DNA of 64,000 nt from Tetraselmis striata (taxonomy: Eukaryota; Chlorophyta; Chlorodendrophyceae; Chlorodendrales; Chlorodendraceae), in assembly GCA_006384855.1 (NCBI GenBank), contig VCJN01001842.1, positions 186,001-250,000 of the forward strand, written 5' to 3'. The notes below the pieces were generated by a model. It made no database searches, was not told where the DNA came from, and saw only the letters and a program-made list of their open reading frames with translations. Position numbers and translations under genes: made by a program. This document shows positions 1 to 10,138 of the stretch, piece by piece (position 1 is the stretch's first letter; each line of letters opens with the position of its first letter).

Positions 1-792
1 CGAGAGTGCGATACATGTGCAACAGAAAAGGAAATGTGAGGGAGGGCCCGACGCCATAGCTGGAAAAATTTCCCATTCCCAGTAAAATCCAGGGCGCCGT
101 GAAGGGAGGGGGGGGACCCCGCCCAAAATAAAGGCAGTTAAGTCCTCAGGTGTTGACACACTAACCTGACTACTAATAAAATCCCTGAACTCCGGAACTA
201 ACAACCCAAAAGTATGACGGTGATACCCCCACCGCGGGCACTCCACCAACATATGTTCGATAGTCTCAGATTCACCTCCGCCACATGCAGGGCAGTGTTC
301 CAGGAACCGCTCAGGCATGGCATGAATCCGGGCCAATCGGCGGGCATTGGGAGACACTCGGTTGCGTAATTGTATCATAATGTGCTACCCGGCCACAACC
401 CCCGCGGGGACACCCACACCGTACTGTGGCAACGGGTTTGACGCATAAGACGTCTGGACATATATACCCCATGTTTTATTGCGTGCTAACGATGCCGACG
501 ATTCGTAACGCGCCCACACCGATGCCTTTACTAATTTAGCTGCATCGCGCGCGGCTAGTGACCTCCACTCAAGTGGAAGGTACGCCCCCTCAGCTAGCCC
601 TACGTTCGCCCTAGCTAGTCGATCTAACCACCGCACAGTCCTTGACGTCCACGTGTTAGGGCGCGCCCGACTTGGCTGATATACTAAATGGATTATACAT
701 ATATTCAAGTCGGATGCTTTAAGGAACGCCCGAGCCCGTGTCGCAGCGGCTGTCGGTAGCCTCTATGCATGGGCGCAATATCCAATTCCCGC
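1..792 (-). mobile_element. LINE copy A, C-terminal part, cut by window edge
   Basis: This is the 3' part of a non-LTR retrotransposon read on the minus strand. Positions 1-505 are the reverse complement of about 3480-3995, where a second copy carries the typical LINE C-terminal zinc motif (CPAC...H...C). The minus frame 708-385 (107 residues, with TWTSRTVRWLDRL) is the segment between the reverse transcriptase and that zinc motif. The element continues on the other side of the inserted foldback element at 793-2077, where its reverse transcriptase lies. The 3' end is outside the window. Several frame breaks make it non-functional. Confidence 0.75.
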
Positions 793-2077
793 ATTGTTGA
801 CACCAGTGTTGCTGTCACTGATGTACTCCAGACAATGTAGCTAGGGTATGCGTATTAGTACTTTAGCACATATCTGAGTGGTCCGAGCACCGCGCTACGC
901 ACGCGCCAGCCATATAGGCGTTCGGCGCTCCGGGCATGCTCACTTCTCGGTAACCAGACACTCTCCCGGCTATGGGCTTCCGCCTCCCAACCCCGACGTG
1001 CGACATGGACCAGCACGTCGGTTGCGGGGAGGTTGCGCATGACAAGGAGAGTGTCTGGTTACAGAGAAGTGAGCATGCCCGGAGCGCCGAACGCCTATAT
1101 GGCTGGCGCGATGCGGTGCCCGCGGCGCGTGCGTAGCGCGGTGCTCGGACCACTCAGATATGTGCTAAAGTACTAATACGCATACCCTAGCTACATTGTC
1201 TGGAGTACAGCAGTGACAGCAACACTGGTGTCAACATCCCCTCCCAATGTCGCAAGGGGTTGCGTCAAGCAGGGGTTACGGCTGCTAGCACTAGTCGCTA
1301 GCCTAGAGGCTGCCCGCCATGCCCTGACCTCGGCGTGGATCGGGGCAGGTCCTCTAGGGAGTCTGACGGCGCCGGCGGTCGAGCGGATAAAAGTCGCGGG
1401 TGGCCACTTCTCCTTGGCGCTGGTGTGCCGAGCTTCGCATGCGACTTCATACAAGTCGACGAGCGTTGCCCGAATTTCCCAGTCGGCCGAGCCGAGAATC
1501 TCTTCGGGCGGGAACTGCGGTACGCGGCAGTCGCTGGCGTCGTGGTAGCTAGCGAGGGAGCCCGTACATGGCGGTCGCTGGCGTCATGGTAGCCAGCGTC
1601 CGGGTGTGCGCTTTAGCTGTAGGTGCGCAAACAACCTGTCGAGTGTCGAGGCCCCTTTCTGGCTGCGGTGGTCTCGGTTTTACGTCCGGGCTTCCCGCCC
1701 AGACGGACTTCCTGCGAGGTCTAGCGTCAGACCATTCTCACTAGTGTCCGACATAGGCTGTGGAGGGCCCATAACCTGTCATGCGCAACCTCTTGCGACA
1801 TTGGGAGGGGATGTTGACACCAGTGTTGCTGTCACTGCTGTACTCCAGACAATGTAGCTAGGGTATGCGTATTAGTACTTTAGCACATATCTGAGTGGTC
1901 CGAGCACCGCGCTACGCACGCGCCGCGGGCACCGCATCGCGCCAGCCATATAGGCGTTCGGCGCTCCGGGCATGCTCACTTCTCTGTAACCAGACACTCT
2001 CCATGTCATGCGCAACCTCCCCGCAACCGACGTGCGACATGGACCAGCACGTCGGTTGCGGGGAGGTTGCGCATGAT
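793..2077. mobile_element. Foldback/long-TIR DNA element inserted in LINE copy A
   Basis: Three near-identical arms of about 180-210 nt lie here: 795-975 (plus sense), 1046-1256 (inverted) and 1793-2003 (plus sense). The pair 1046-1256/1793-2003 forms terminal inverted repeats of a 958-bp unit whose ends read GAGAGTGTCTGG...CCAGACACTCTC. Outside it, 2007-2073 is a hairpin with 27-nt arms around a short loop, and part of that hairpin also lies at 986-1042. The first arm lacks 16 nt present in the other two. The central part (1257-1792) has no recognisable protein. The reverse-transcriptase reading stops at about 2077 and LINE-like reading resumes left of 793, so the element sits inside the LINE. 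Confidence 0.75.
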
Positions 2078-3205
2078 CAGTGCATCATCGTCATCCAGCA
2101 TCATCGGTGCAGTGGCCACCCCAGGGGAGCTTTTACCCACCCCAATGAGGCACCGCAAGCACTGATTGAGTACGGTTTGTAATTTCTTTGCGCCGCTAGT
2201 TCTATCCATGCCCCTACTTCACACCCATGTGTTAAAACCGGCAGTACACAGGTTTTGAAGACCGACACACGCACATCAATAGGAATTATGTCCCGTCCAC
2301 CGACTAATACCGAATTGAGCGCCTCAATGGCGCGTTTACCCTTCTTAACCCGGTCGTCTACTATGTGTTGCATACCTAAATCCGACTTAATGACCGTACC
2401 CAAGTACCTATATTTATTTACAACAGGTACCCGTTCGTCCCCCCGAAGCTGCCATCGGGCAGCTTGTTCGCGTAACGCGGTCTCGTCGGAATATCGGCCT
2501 AATGCCATCACCCCACACTTAAGTACCCCAAACCCCATAAAATGGTCCTCCGCCCACTGCGAGAAGAGGGCGAACATGGCATGCAGGTTATCGAACGAGC
2601 CTGTGATACCAAAAGCGTCGTCCGCGTGTAACTGACTTGGCACCCTTAGTGGTTGCCTTGCCGCAAATGTGTCGGTGCACCTTGGTACATAACACCCTAG
2701 ATGTTCTAGCCCATCGAATATATCGTTAATAAATATTTTAAATAGGATGGGGGAAGCGGGGCATCCCTGTCGGAGGCCACGCTCTATGGGTATGGGGTCT
2801 GATAGTGTTCCCGGGGCCACCCCTGTCTTGACCCGTACCATACTATCCCTGCATAAAGTTTGAATGAAGGTAAGCATATGACCCGTAACTCCTATGGCTT
2901 GTAGTTTTAGGAATAACAGCTCATGAGGTACGGTGTCATATGCCTTCCTAAAGTCAATAAAACCCGCGTACGTGGGTAGACGTGCCGCTTGGCGACGAGC
3001 CGCGACATCGAACAAGCTGGCAACTTGCATGGGGCCCTCCTCATTCCGCATAAAACCCGCGTGCCAACGGCGGATTATCCCTTTAGCTTGGCAGACGTCT
3101 TGCAAGCGTTGGGTAATGACGGTCATAAGGAGTTTCATTGCGGCACCCATAATCGAAATACCCCTATAATTGTCCATAACGGTCGCTTCGCCTTTGTATA
3201 GCTAC
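2078..3205 (-). mobile_element. LINE copy A, reverse transcriptase domain
   Basis: The minus-strand frame 3177-2101 is a non-LTR reverse transcriptase. Visible blocks in order are NYRGISIM, FIDFRKAYDTVPHELL, RGLRQGCPASPILF, the catalytic box LHADDA, KYRYLGTVIK and CVLPVLTHGCEVGAW. The catalytic box has His where LINEs usually have Tyr or Phe, but both Asp residues are kept. Reading continues upstream as LYKGEATVM, then stops resembling a LINE at about 3205, so the copy is 5'-truncated: no endonuclease domain is present. Near 2209 the frame shifts; the expected continuation (KKLQTVLNQCLRCLIGVGK) is in the neighbouring frame. The foldback element interrupts it at about 2077. Confidence 0.9.
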
Positions 3206-3295
3206 AGTCGTTGTAGAGGACCTTTCTGATTGCCCTTATTCCGAACGATATAACGTGAACTATCACGTTCGTTCGCCACATCCGCGAAAGATTTC

Positions 3296-3357
3296 TGATT
3301 GCCCTTTTATTTTGGTGATTTCCGATATCGCCTTCTGCTGCTAGCTCATGTAAATAT
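3296..3357 (+). repeat. Dispersed short repeat ending TCATGTAA (copy 1)
   Basis: A stretch of about 60 nt ending GCTAGCTCATGTAA resembles 9664-9719 (minus) and 19086-19147 (plus), and more weakly 62890-62967. Each copy is followed by AT-rich DNA. It may be the end of an unidentified element family. It lies between the two LINE copies; nothing else is recognisable at 3206-3460. Confidence 0.45.
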
Positions 3358-3459
3358 ATAGCTACAGGTAGCTATTATGGCGGACTACGCCAGCAGGACC
3401 GGGGCGGGGCGCGCGGCAGCAGCAGTGCGAGTGCAGGATTAGTACCGGTACCCGTAGTG

Positions 3460-4325
3460 CCAGGTGTGGGCGCATCGGTGTAGGCGCGTTACGAATCGTC
3501 GGTATCGTTAGCACGCAATAACACCTGGGGTATATATGTCCAGGCGTCCTATGCGTCAAACCCGTTGCCACAGTACGGTGTGGGTGTCCCCGCGGGGGTT
3601 GTGGCCGGGTTGCACATTATGATACAATTACGCACCCGAGTATTTCCCACTGCCCGCCGATTGGCCCGGATTCATGCCATGCCTGAGCGGTTCCTTGAAC
3701 ACTGCCCTGCATGTGGCGGAGGTGAATCTGAGACTATCGAACATATGTTGGTGGAGTGCCCGCGGTGGGGGTATCACCGTCACAATTTTAGGTTGTTAGT
3801 TCCGGAGTTCAGGGATTTTATTAGTAGTCAGGTTAGTGCGTCAACGCCTGAGGACTTAACTGCCTTTATTTTGGGCGGGGTCCCCCCCTCCCTTCACGGC
3901 GCCCTGGATTTTACTGGGAATGGGAAATTTTTCCAGCTATGGCGTCGGGCCCTCCCTCACATTGCCTTTTTTGTTGCACATGTATCGCACTCCCGAAATG
4001 CTTTGCTCCGCGGGTTGGGGCTTGCCCCAACTCGCATTACTCGAATTGGCCGACGCCCAAACGGGTAGGGCGGACCTTTCGTGGTCAGTGCCGGGTATTT
4101 TGATGGCAGTGTTTTAGACGGTGATCCAACAGTGTTGGAAATTCCGTCACTGGCCTCCAATTGGTCTTGCGAAATGCTTCGGCAATTTGCTTGATGACTA
4201 TAACGGAGCGTCGCCTACCCAGGGCTTTCCGTAACTGGATTGCTGCCTAAACGGCCGTCGTAGAGACGCTGCAAGGGTTTCACTGGTGCCAGTCCTGTCC
4301 CGGGGGCGAAAAAACAAAACCCCGT
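3460..4325 (+). mobile_element. LINE copy B, 5'-truncated, with zinc-motif C-terminus and 3' UTR
   Basis: This is the 3' end of the same LINE family as copy A, in opposite orientation. The open frame 3565-4068 encodes the C-terminal domain: RRLARIHAMPERFLEHCPAC, then ETIEHMLVECPRW, the CCHC-like cluster that follows the reverse transcriptase in many LINEs. After the stop at 4068 comes a 3' UTR of about 250 nt ending GGGGGCGAAAAAACAAAAC. The same tail, cut at different 5' points, recurs at 9861-9911, 40815-41071 and 42245-42352, which identifies the true 3' end. The copy starts at about 3460 without any polymerase region, so it is dead. Confidence 0.8.
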
Positions 4326-4631
4326 AGTGCCGGGCGGTGGGGAGGATGGCGCGCGAATCGCTCAGCTCCATGCTGCGGGAATGCACCCTCGCGCTCGTTT
4401 GCTCTGTATGGAACGAAATAGTCCATCCCTGCTGCATGTATTTCATCGAGCACGCAGGGGAGGCAACTATCTCCGTTCTCCGCGTCGTGGGAACTTGCAA
4501 GACAGGCGAGCACCACCTCACCTCACCGCCGTCGGGTTTGCCAACTCCTGGGCGGAAGCAGTCGCCTGACGGCAAGTATTGGCATGCGCAAGCACTCGAG
4601 CAGACCCCGGCAGCTTATTAGGGCCCGGCAA

Positions 4632-4660
<29 letters not shown>
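4632..4660. repeat. Poly-G run, 29 nt
   Basis: An unbroken G run upstream of the ankyrin gene. It is the longest of 27 such G or C runs in the window. Confidence 0.97.
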
Positions 4661-4663
<3 letters not shown>

Positions 4664-4994
4664 CCGTAACCGCGCCCCGCGTCTTTTTTTTTCGCGAGAC
4701 CGCATCGTACAGGGCGGCCCCTTATGTCGAGCACAAACTGGGGTTAACCACTCATGGGGCCGCGGCACTTGCCGGGAAAGGGCGCCTGCCTGCGTGCAGG
4801 TATTTACAATATTGCGCCGTTTTTCTGCCGGGCGGAGTCACTTATCCTGCGCGGCCGCATGCCGACCTGAAGGAACCTTTCGATTCTCGCACCGCAGACG
4901 GAGACGTGAGGCGACCCGGATCCGGAAGGCGGGATCAGGCCGGGGGCGGCTGATCGTGGTTAGGTGGCGGTTTGCGGAGGGAGTGCGAGCCGCC

Positions 4995-5621
4995 ATGCCG
5001 TCCAAAGCGGTGACGTTGGATGAGAAGCTGTCGGTGGCGATCAACGACGCGGACGAAGCGGAGGTGGAGGCTCTGCTGGCCAAGGGCGCAGACCCCAACT
5101 ATGAAAATCCACTGGGGTTCACGCAGCTGATGGTCGCGTGTGAGAACTGCGACCCCTCGCTCATACGGGTGCTTCTGAAAGCGGGCGGCGACCTGAGCAA
5201 GGTGTCATTCTATCAGCGAACGCCGCTGAGCTTCGCCATTGTGAACAACAACGTGGACGTTGTCAAGATGCTGCTGGAGATGGACATGAATCTGGAGCAG
5301 CGTATCATGGAGGTGGGTGACCCGCCGTACCCATCCCTGCTATGCCCTGCAGGTAGATGCTGCTTGAAGAGCTGCCAGAATGCCCTGACCCTCCACCCCC
5401 GTCCCCTGCAGGAGAACTACACCTACCTCATCTACGCCGCAAAATGGGGCTTCAAGGAGATCTGCGAGCGGTTAGTAGGGAAGGGCTTAGACGTGGACCT
5501 CACTGACAGGGATGGCCTGACCGCGATCGACCACGCCCGGAGAGGGCGATACAATATCACCGCCGCCTTCCTAGAAGAGGCGGCCAGGAAAAAGCGGAAC
5601 AGGAGTGTGTCTGCTGCCTGA
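4995..5621 (+). CDS. Small ankyrin-repeat protein
   Basis: The gene has two exons, 4995-5312 and 5412-5621, giving 175 residues. Ankyrin repeats are clear: VEALLAKGADPNYENPLGFT, LIRVLLKAGGDL, TPLSFAIVNNNVDVVKMLLE, YLIYAAKWGFKEICERLVGK and DLTDRDGLTAIDHARRGRY. There are four to five repeats and no other domain, so it is probably a protein-binding scaffold; the partner is unknown. The start at 4995 has a good context (GCCGCCATGCCG) and is followed directly by the first repeat. A longer upstream reading exists only because the poly-G run encodes glycine. The 99-nt intron (GTGGGT...CTGCAG) is a multiple of three with no stop, so unspliced mRNA would add 33 residues. The C-terminus is basic (ARKKRNR). 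Confidence 0.85.
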   Translation: MPSKAVTLDEKLSVAINDADEAEVEALLAKGADPNYENPLGFTQLMVACENCDPSLIRVLLKAGGDLSKVSFYQRTPLSFAIVNNNVDVVKMLLEMDMNLEQRIMEVGDPPYPSLLCPAGRCCLKSCQNALTLHPRPLQENYTYLIYAAKWGFKEICERLVGKGLDVDLTDRDGLTAIDHARRGRYNITAAFLEEAARKKRNRSVSAA

Positions 5622-5738
5622 TGCCCTTTCGACCTGTTCAGTCGCTTGGTGCACTGTGCCTCAGCCCACATGCATGCTGTCCCGCAGAAATATGCTCGGC
5701 AAGCTGGCTTGTGGTGCCAGAGGTAAATCCGCCAAATG

Positions 5739-5743
5739 TGTAA
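5739..5743 (+). terminator. TGTAA polyadenylation signal of the ankyrin gene
   Basis: TGTAA lies 118 nt after the stop codon, the normal distance for chlorophyte genes. Confidence 0.6.
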
Positions 5744-5820
5744 TTTGTTGTTAAAATGATAGCTTCACTACAAGCACCCATTTTGAAACCACCGGCATGC
5801 CCTGGCAATTCGTGGTGCCC

Positions 5821-5842
5821 GGGGGGGGGGGGGGGGGGGGGG
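5821..5842. repeat. Poly-G run, 22 nt
   Basis: An unbroken G run just beyond the ankyrin gene's predicted poly(A) site. Confidence 0.97.
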
Positions 5843-6797
5843 AGGCTCATGCATTGCATGGCATCCAGGGCTACAGCCCGGCACCCAGTTGGGACCGGGT
5901 GATGGCCTTTAGCCACCCTTGGGCCACAGCGCCGGGCGCGTTTAACCATACCATGCCATATACATGGCATGCAATCATGGTCCGACATGACCATGCCAGT
6001 CTATGACACACATTGCAGTACATGAAATGTTTCCGCGGGCATCTCGACAAACATGTGAATTGTGATGCAAGTGTGTATTCTCGTTCTCATAGCATAAGCT
6101 CAATTAAAATAGTGACAGAGTTCGCTCCTGCTGTGCGAGACTGCCCGATGATGATGTGTAGCAAACAAGTCGGGAATGAGAGTTGAAATTGAAGTTGAAT
6201 GAAAGTATGTTGACTTGCCACTCTTCGGAGCTCAACATGGCTCTAGTTGCTCAATGCATGTGGCTGGCCGCGGCATATGAGTCCCTATCTTCTGGACGAC
6301 CTGTGCTTGTAGACCACCAGCCACTACCCGCCGCTCTCTCGAGCCGTTCTCCCTACGGAACGGCTGCAACAATCAACACTGTTTAAATTAAAATCCAGCC
6401 TCCTAGCTGCCCTGCAATTCTGACCCCTTTAAAGCACCCACCCACTCTGTCCTCACATTGCGTTGATGTAGGCCAAGCATACTGGCTGCGAAGCGTGGTG
6501 GCTGCATGTCCTCTGGAACAAGTCTGCTCTGCCACAAGAGGATCATGGATGAGAGAAAAAAGTTGCCTTACAGTCCAGGGCACAGCTGTCAGACCCCCCC
6601 CCCTCCTTTCCTCCCCCTCTCTCGATCCCATCCTGGAACCTTTCAATCGGAGCTGCAGCAGCTACATTAGCACACAGATCTTTTCGGTTTGTTGCGAGAT
6701 CCTTTGTTTCTGCGTTTCCAAATGATCTGATGGTGCTACCTGCGCCGAGTCAACCTACCCCGACCTCATTCCACAGCGCTAGCTCTTGCTGTTTGTG
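5843..6797. other. Intergenic stretch, no gene recognised
   Basis: Only short open frames without domain-like sequence are seen on either strand. I find no repeat shared with the rest of the window. Confidence 0.5.
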
Positions 6798-6840
6798 CCC
6801 CCCCCCCCCCCCCCCCCCTTCTGCCCCCCCCCCCCCCCCC
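6798..6840. repeat. Two poly-C runs (21 and 17 nt)
   Basis: C runs at 6798-6818 and 6824-6840 are separated by TTCTG. Together they form an almost continuous 43-nt pyrimidine tract. Confidence 0.97.
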
Positions 6841-7066
6841 TTCCCATTCATATGGGGGTGCAACATAAGTTCACGGCAAACCCCGGCAGAAACGTTTTGG
6901 CGTGTAACCCGCTGTGACATCAGCCCAATCTGAAATAGCAGCGCAGCCTTTGCTGCAATTCAATTATGCAGAGTGGCGCGCGCACCAGCAAACTTCATAG
7001 GCGTACAATATATCTGAGTTCAATATCACTGCTCGCAATGTACACGCCTACCGACACGCGGAATAA

Positions 7067-7068
<2 letters not shown>

Positions 7069-7105
<37 letters not shown>

Positions 7106-7131
7106 TATATGAAATATTATATATATATGTA

Positions 7132-7177
<46 letters not shown>
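7069..7177. repeat. Facing (AC)n and (TG)n microsatellites
   Basis: (AC)n at 7069-7101 and (TG)n at 7133-7177 are reverse complements separated by 31 AT-rich nucleotides containing ATATATATAT. Together they form an inverted repeat with arms of more than 30 nt. Confidence 0.95.
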
Positions 7178-7178
<1 letters not shown>

Positions 7179-9185
7179 GTGCGTGCATGGGGCACCTGGC
7201 TGCCTAGCATGTGGACACAGAAGTGCAACATGGGTTGGAAATCAATGCAGGCTGTTGTTGGTTTGAGCGCATGGTCCAATTTTTTTTGACTGCGAGGAGG
7301 CCTTTCCCCCGACGGCAAAGTATCTGATGCCGCGGCTTGTATGCGCATCGTGCCATTGTACCTATTTCTACGAAGAGGAGCCGTAAGGGTAGGTTCTGGT
7401 GAGCGAAGGAAGTGTTGGACGGGCGATGGGCCTCGACGCCGAGATGAGAGCTCCGATGTCGGCGGGATATTTAGCACGAAATAGTGATGCTTGTATTTTG
7501 CTAGCGACGATCGGAATAACCACCGTCATATGCATTATTTCCAGTGCTCGTGGGCCAGCCCTGCTACTCACTACAACCTCATCCCATATGATTTGGCTAA
7601 TCATCTGAGTTTACGGTTGTTCGAGTTATTGCACTGCAACCCGTTTTCGTCCTATACAACAGGCTGTTGTACAGTACATACTGAAGCCCACCGAACCCTG
7701 GCTGCGCGGTGCGGGCGTAGCGCACAATATACTATGCGACGACGATGACTGTGACTACTACGCCCCTCCACATAAATATGAGTTCGCGGGTTCAACACAT
7801 GCGCCTATGCCCATTATTAGCCCATACGTTGTTACGCTGAGTCCGTGCGCGCGTGCATGCATCATTCCAAGGGTCACAGAATTGGGGCCAATGCCGTGAT
7901 AGCGCGTTAGACCAGATCATTTTGCGTTGCCATCAATGCTTTAATTTATGTTAAAAGCATTGCGTGTGGCGATGGCGCTACAAAACCAAAAATCGCGACA
8001 CCCATGCCCATACATACCCATGGGCCAAACTAACCGCCGCCGTACTCATATCACGTCGCCATTGATCTGCCAACTATCCACCGTGAGTGTAGGGCACTGA
8101 GAAAATGACATTCAGGGTATGGGACAAGCCCTATGTACCAATTCCACTAGTTTTGGAGCAAAATCATGGCAAATTCGTGTAGGTTGCAATCGTTACATGT
8201 GCAAGCATGATAGGCTTCTCGCGGCCTCCTTGCCGTGGCGCAAAGCTTATGTATAGTAGTGCATGGCTGCCGGTCCATAGCACGTTATCGTGGCCCAAGT
8301 GGCCCAAGGTGGCGTCGCTAAAAGACCGTCGCTAAAATGTCGTCGCTAAAAGACTTACGGTGTGTGAAACCATCTTGTTAACTGACGCGTCAATCGTGGC
8401 GCGCTTGCGTGCGCATTGCTAACGGGGGCATACACCATGTATGAGTGGCTCATGTGCAAGCAAACCGCCTAGCATAATATCCCACCACCTCGGGTGCCAT
8501 GCTTTAGAATACTTCACGAGGCGTAAAGTCACACGCCCCCGATTGTGACCACATGTTGTCATCACCGAAGTCCAATTTCGACCTCTTTATTTGTATGTCA
8601 TTTTAGAGTGCCTGAATAATGTGCTCGGATGGTCTTGAAACACAGAAAGGCACCTCACGGTATGGACCCATACAATGTGTTGAGAATGATTTCAGATTTT
8701 TTCGAGCAAAGTCTTAAGCAGCTGTGAATATCCGTGTGCATTTATGTAGCGATAACTGCTCAACGAGGCGATGCCACCAAATTTATTGAAACTGCATTGG
8801 CGATGACGGTATCAATCCTGCTCACCCTGCAGTGGCTCTCGCTTACTTGGCCCCACCCCACCCAACAGTCCAACACCACCAAAGACCCAGTGCTAATATG
8901 TTTCCGCACCCGTCCATGGCAATGCCACCAATGCTCCATGCAGGCGTTGCGGCACGTCTTATCGGACAACAACCGCTGTGTTATAAGGGGATAGTACTTG
9001 AAATCAAGGCCCAATGTAGCCCCAAGACCACTTGTGTAGGTAAGTTGTTAGGATAAAAGGTTTGATAAACCCTATAACGATACAGTTTGATCATAAACGT
9101 GCAATATTCCGGGGGTTCAGGTCATGCACCCTGTAGATTAAGCTGCCCTAACCTGTACCATCACCCTGTAAACTACTCGTCGAAA
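7178..9185. other. Non-coding stretch containing one mariner-like terminal end
   Basis: No convincing gene. At 7757-7780 the sequence CGCCCCTCCACATAAATATG, preceded by TA, closely matches the terminal repeat of the complete DNA transposon at 59969-61334 (CACCCCTCCACATAAGTTTG). The following bases (TTCAACACATGCGCC) also resemble that element's subterminal region (TTCGACATGCGCAT). I could not find the opposite end, so this is a single end or a decayed copy. Near 8310-8350, GTCGCTAAAA is repeated three times. Confidence 0.45.
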
Positions 9186-9306
9186 TGAAAGGGCCTGGGA
9201 CTTATGTGAAAAAGTATACGCATACAGCATGCGGATATACATACTACTGAATTAATTGCACATGTATACACATACTTTTCCACATGAGTCCCAGCAGGCC
9301 CTTTTT
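9186..9306. repeat. Imperfect inverted repeat with 35-40 nt arms
   Basis: The arm starting GAAAGGGCCTGGGACTTATG (about 9186-9222) pairs with the arm ending CAGGCCCTTTTTC (about 9268-9309). The inner part (AGCATGCGGATATA...TTAATTGCACATGTAT) is then repeated directly at about 9328-9368. It is a hairpin-like element embedded in AT-rich DNA. Confidence 0.65.
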
Positions 9307-9309
9307 CGA

Positions 9310-9662
9310 TGTACCCAAATGTACGCAGCATGCGGATATATTTATATAATTAATTGCACATGTATTCATATATATATTTATTTATTATTTATATCTATAT
9401 ATATATATTTTTAATCTATAATCATTATAATATTTATGTACAAATTAATTTACCTATGCACATATTTTAATAATAGCAGTGTGATGTCAATCGTACATAT
9501 AAGAATATGCTGTATGTGTAGATAGCTATCGATAAGAATAGAATGTGCTGTCTATTTATAACAATAACAATACTAAATAAAATTTAAAATAATACTAGCA
9601 GAATAATAGCAATCCTTACGCATCTTCAGCATAAGAATAGCAGCATAGATACATATAGAGTT
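9310..9662. other. AT-rich non-coding stretch
   Basis: Strongly AT-rich, with runs such as TATATATATATT, in a window that is otherwise GC-rich. No open frame of note. It could be a decayed element or a matrix-attachment type sequence; nothing decides this. Confidence 0.6.
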
Positions 9663-9663
9663 T

Positions 9664-9719
9664 TACATGAGCGAGCTGCAAAAGGCGATCAGGAGGAAAT
9701 CACCCGAAAAGGCAATATA
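9664..9719 (-). repeat. Dispersed short repeat ending TCATGTAA (copy 2)
   Basis: On the minus strand this reads CCTTTTCGGGTGATTTCC, then CTGATCGCCTTTTGCAGC, then CTCATGTAA. It matches 19086-19147 almost base for base over its second half. Confidence 0.55.
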
Positions 9720-9860
9720 GCGCTATAGGAAACGTCGTACAGGCAATTGCAAGGTGGAAACAGCATCAGAAGAGGGCGCGGAATGACCACGGGCAGACGC
9801 ACGAGACAAATAAGAATAGCAGCATCAACATATAGTCGCTATCATAGAGACGTAGATAAA

Positions 9861-9911
9861 CTGCAAGGGTTTCACTGGTGCCAGTCCTCTCCCGGGGGCG
9901 AAAAACAAATC
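9861..9911 (+). mobile_element. LINE 3' tail, strongly 5'-truncated
   Basis: CTGCAAGGGTTTCACTGG... ending GGGGGCGAAAAACAAA matches the last 50 nt of the LINE copy ending at 4325. It keeps the 3' end and has lost everything upstream, as expected of a target-primed insertion. Confidence 0.75.
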
Positions 9912-10138
9912 ATACTATACTGGCGCCGCCCGCCCCCGCGCGTTTCGCCGCGACGACGACGACGACGACGATGCCGCGAAAAGCAGCGTAGTGGAGTCGC
10001 ACATCAGGCGGGAGGACATACAGTCGGTCGAAGATGCACGCCAGCGTGCTCACCTGCGCCCTCACCGCTGGAGCATAAAGGCAGGCGCGTTTCTTTTGCC
10101 GAGGGCTCTGTGCTCGATTCTCGACCACTCGTGTCGTT

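Noticed and set aside
4584-4994. Upstream extension of the ankyrin gene
   Set aside because: The frame is open only because the poly-G run encodes Gly; the ATG at 4995 has a good context and starts just before the first repeat.
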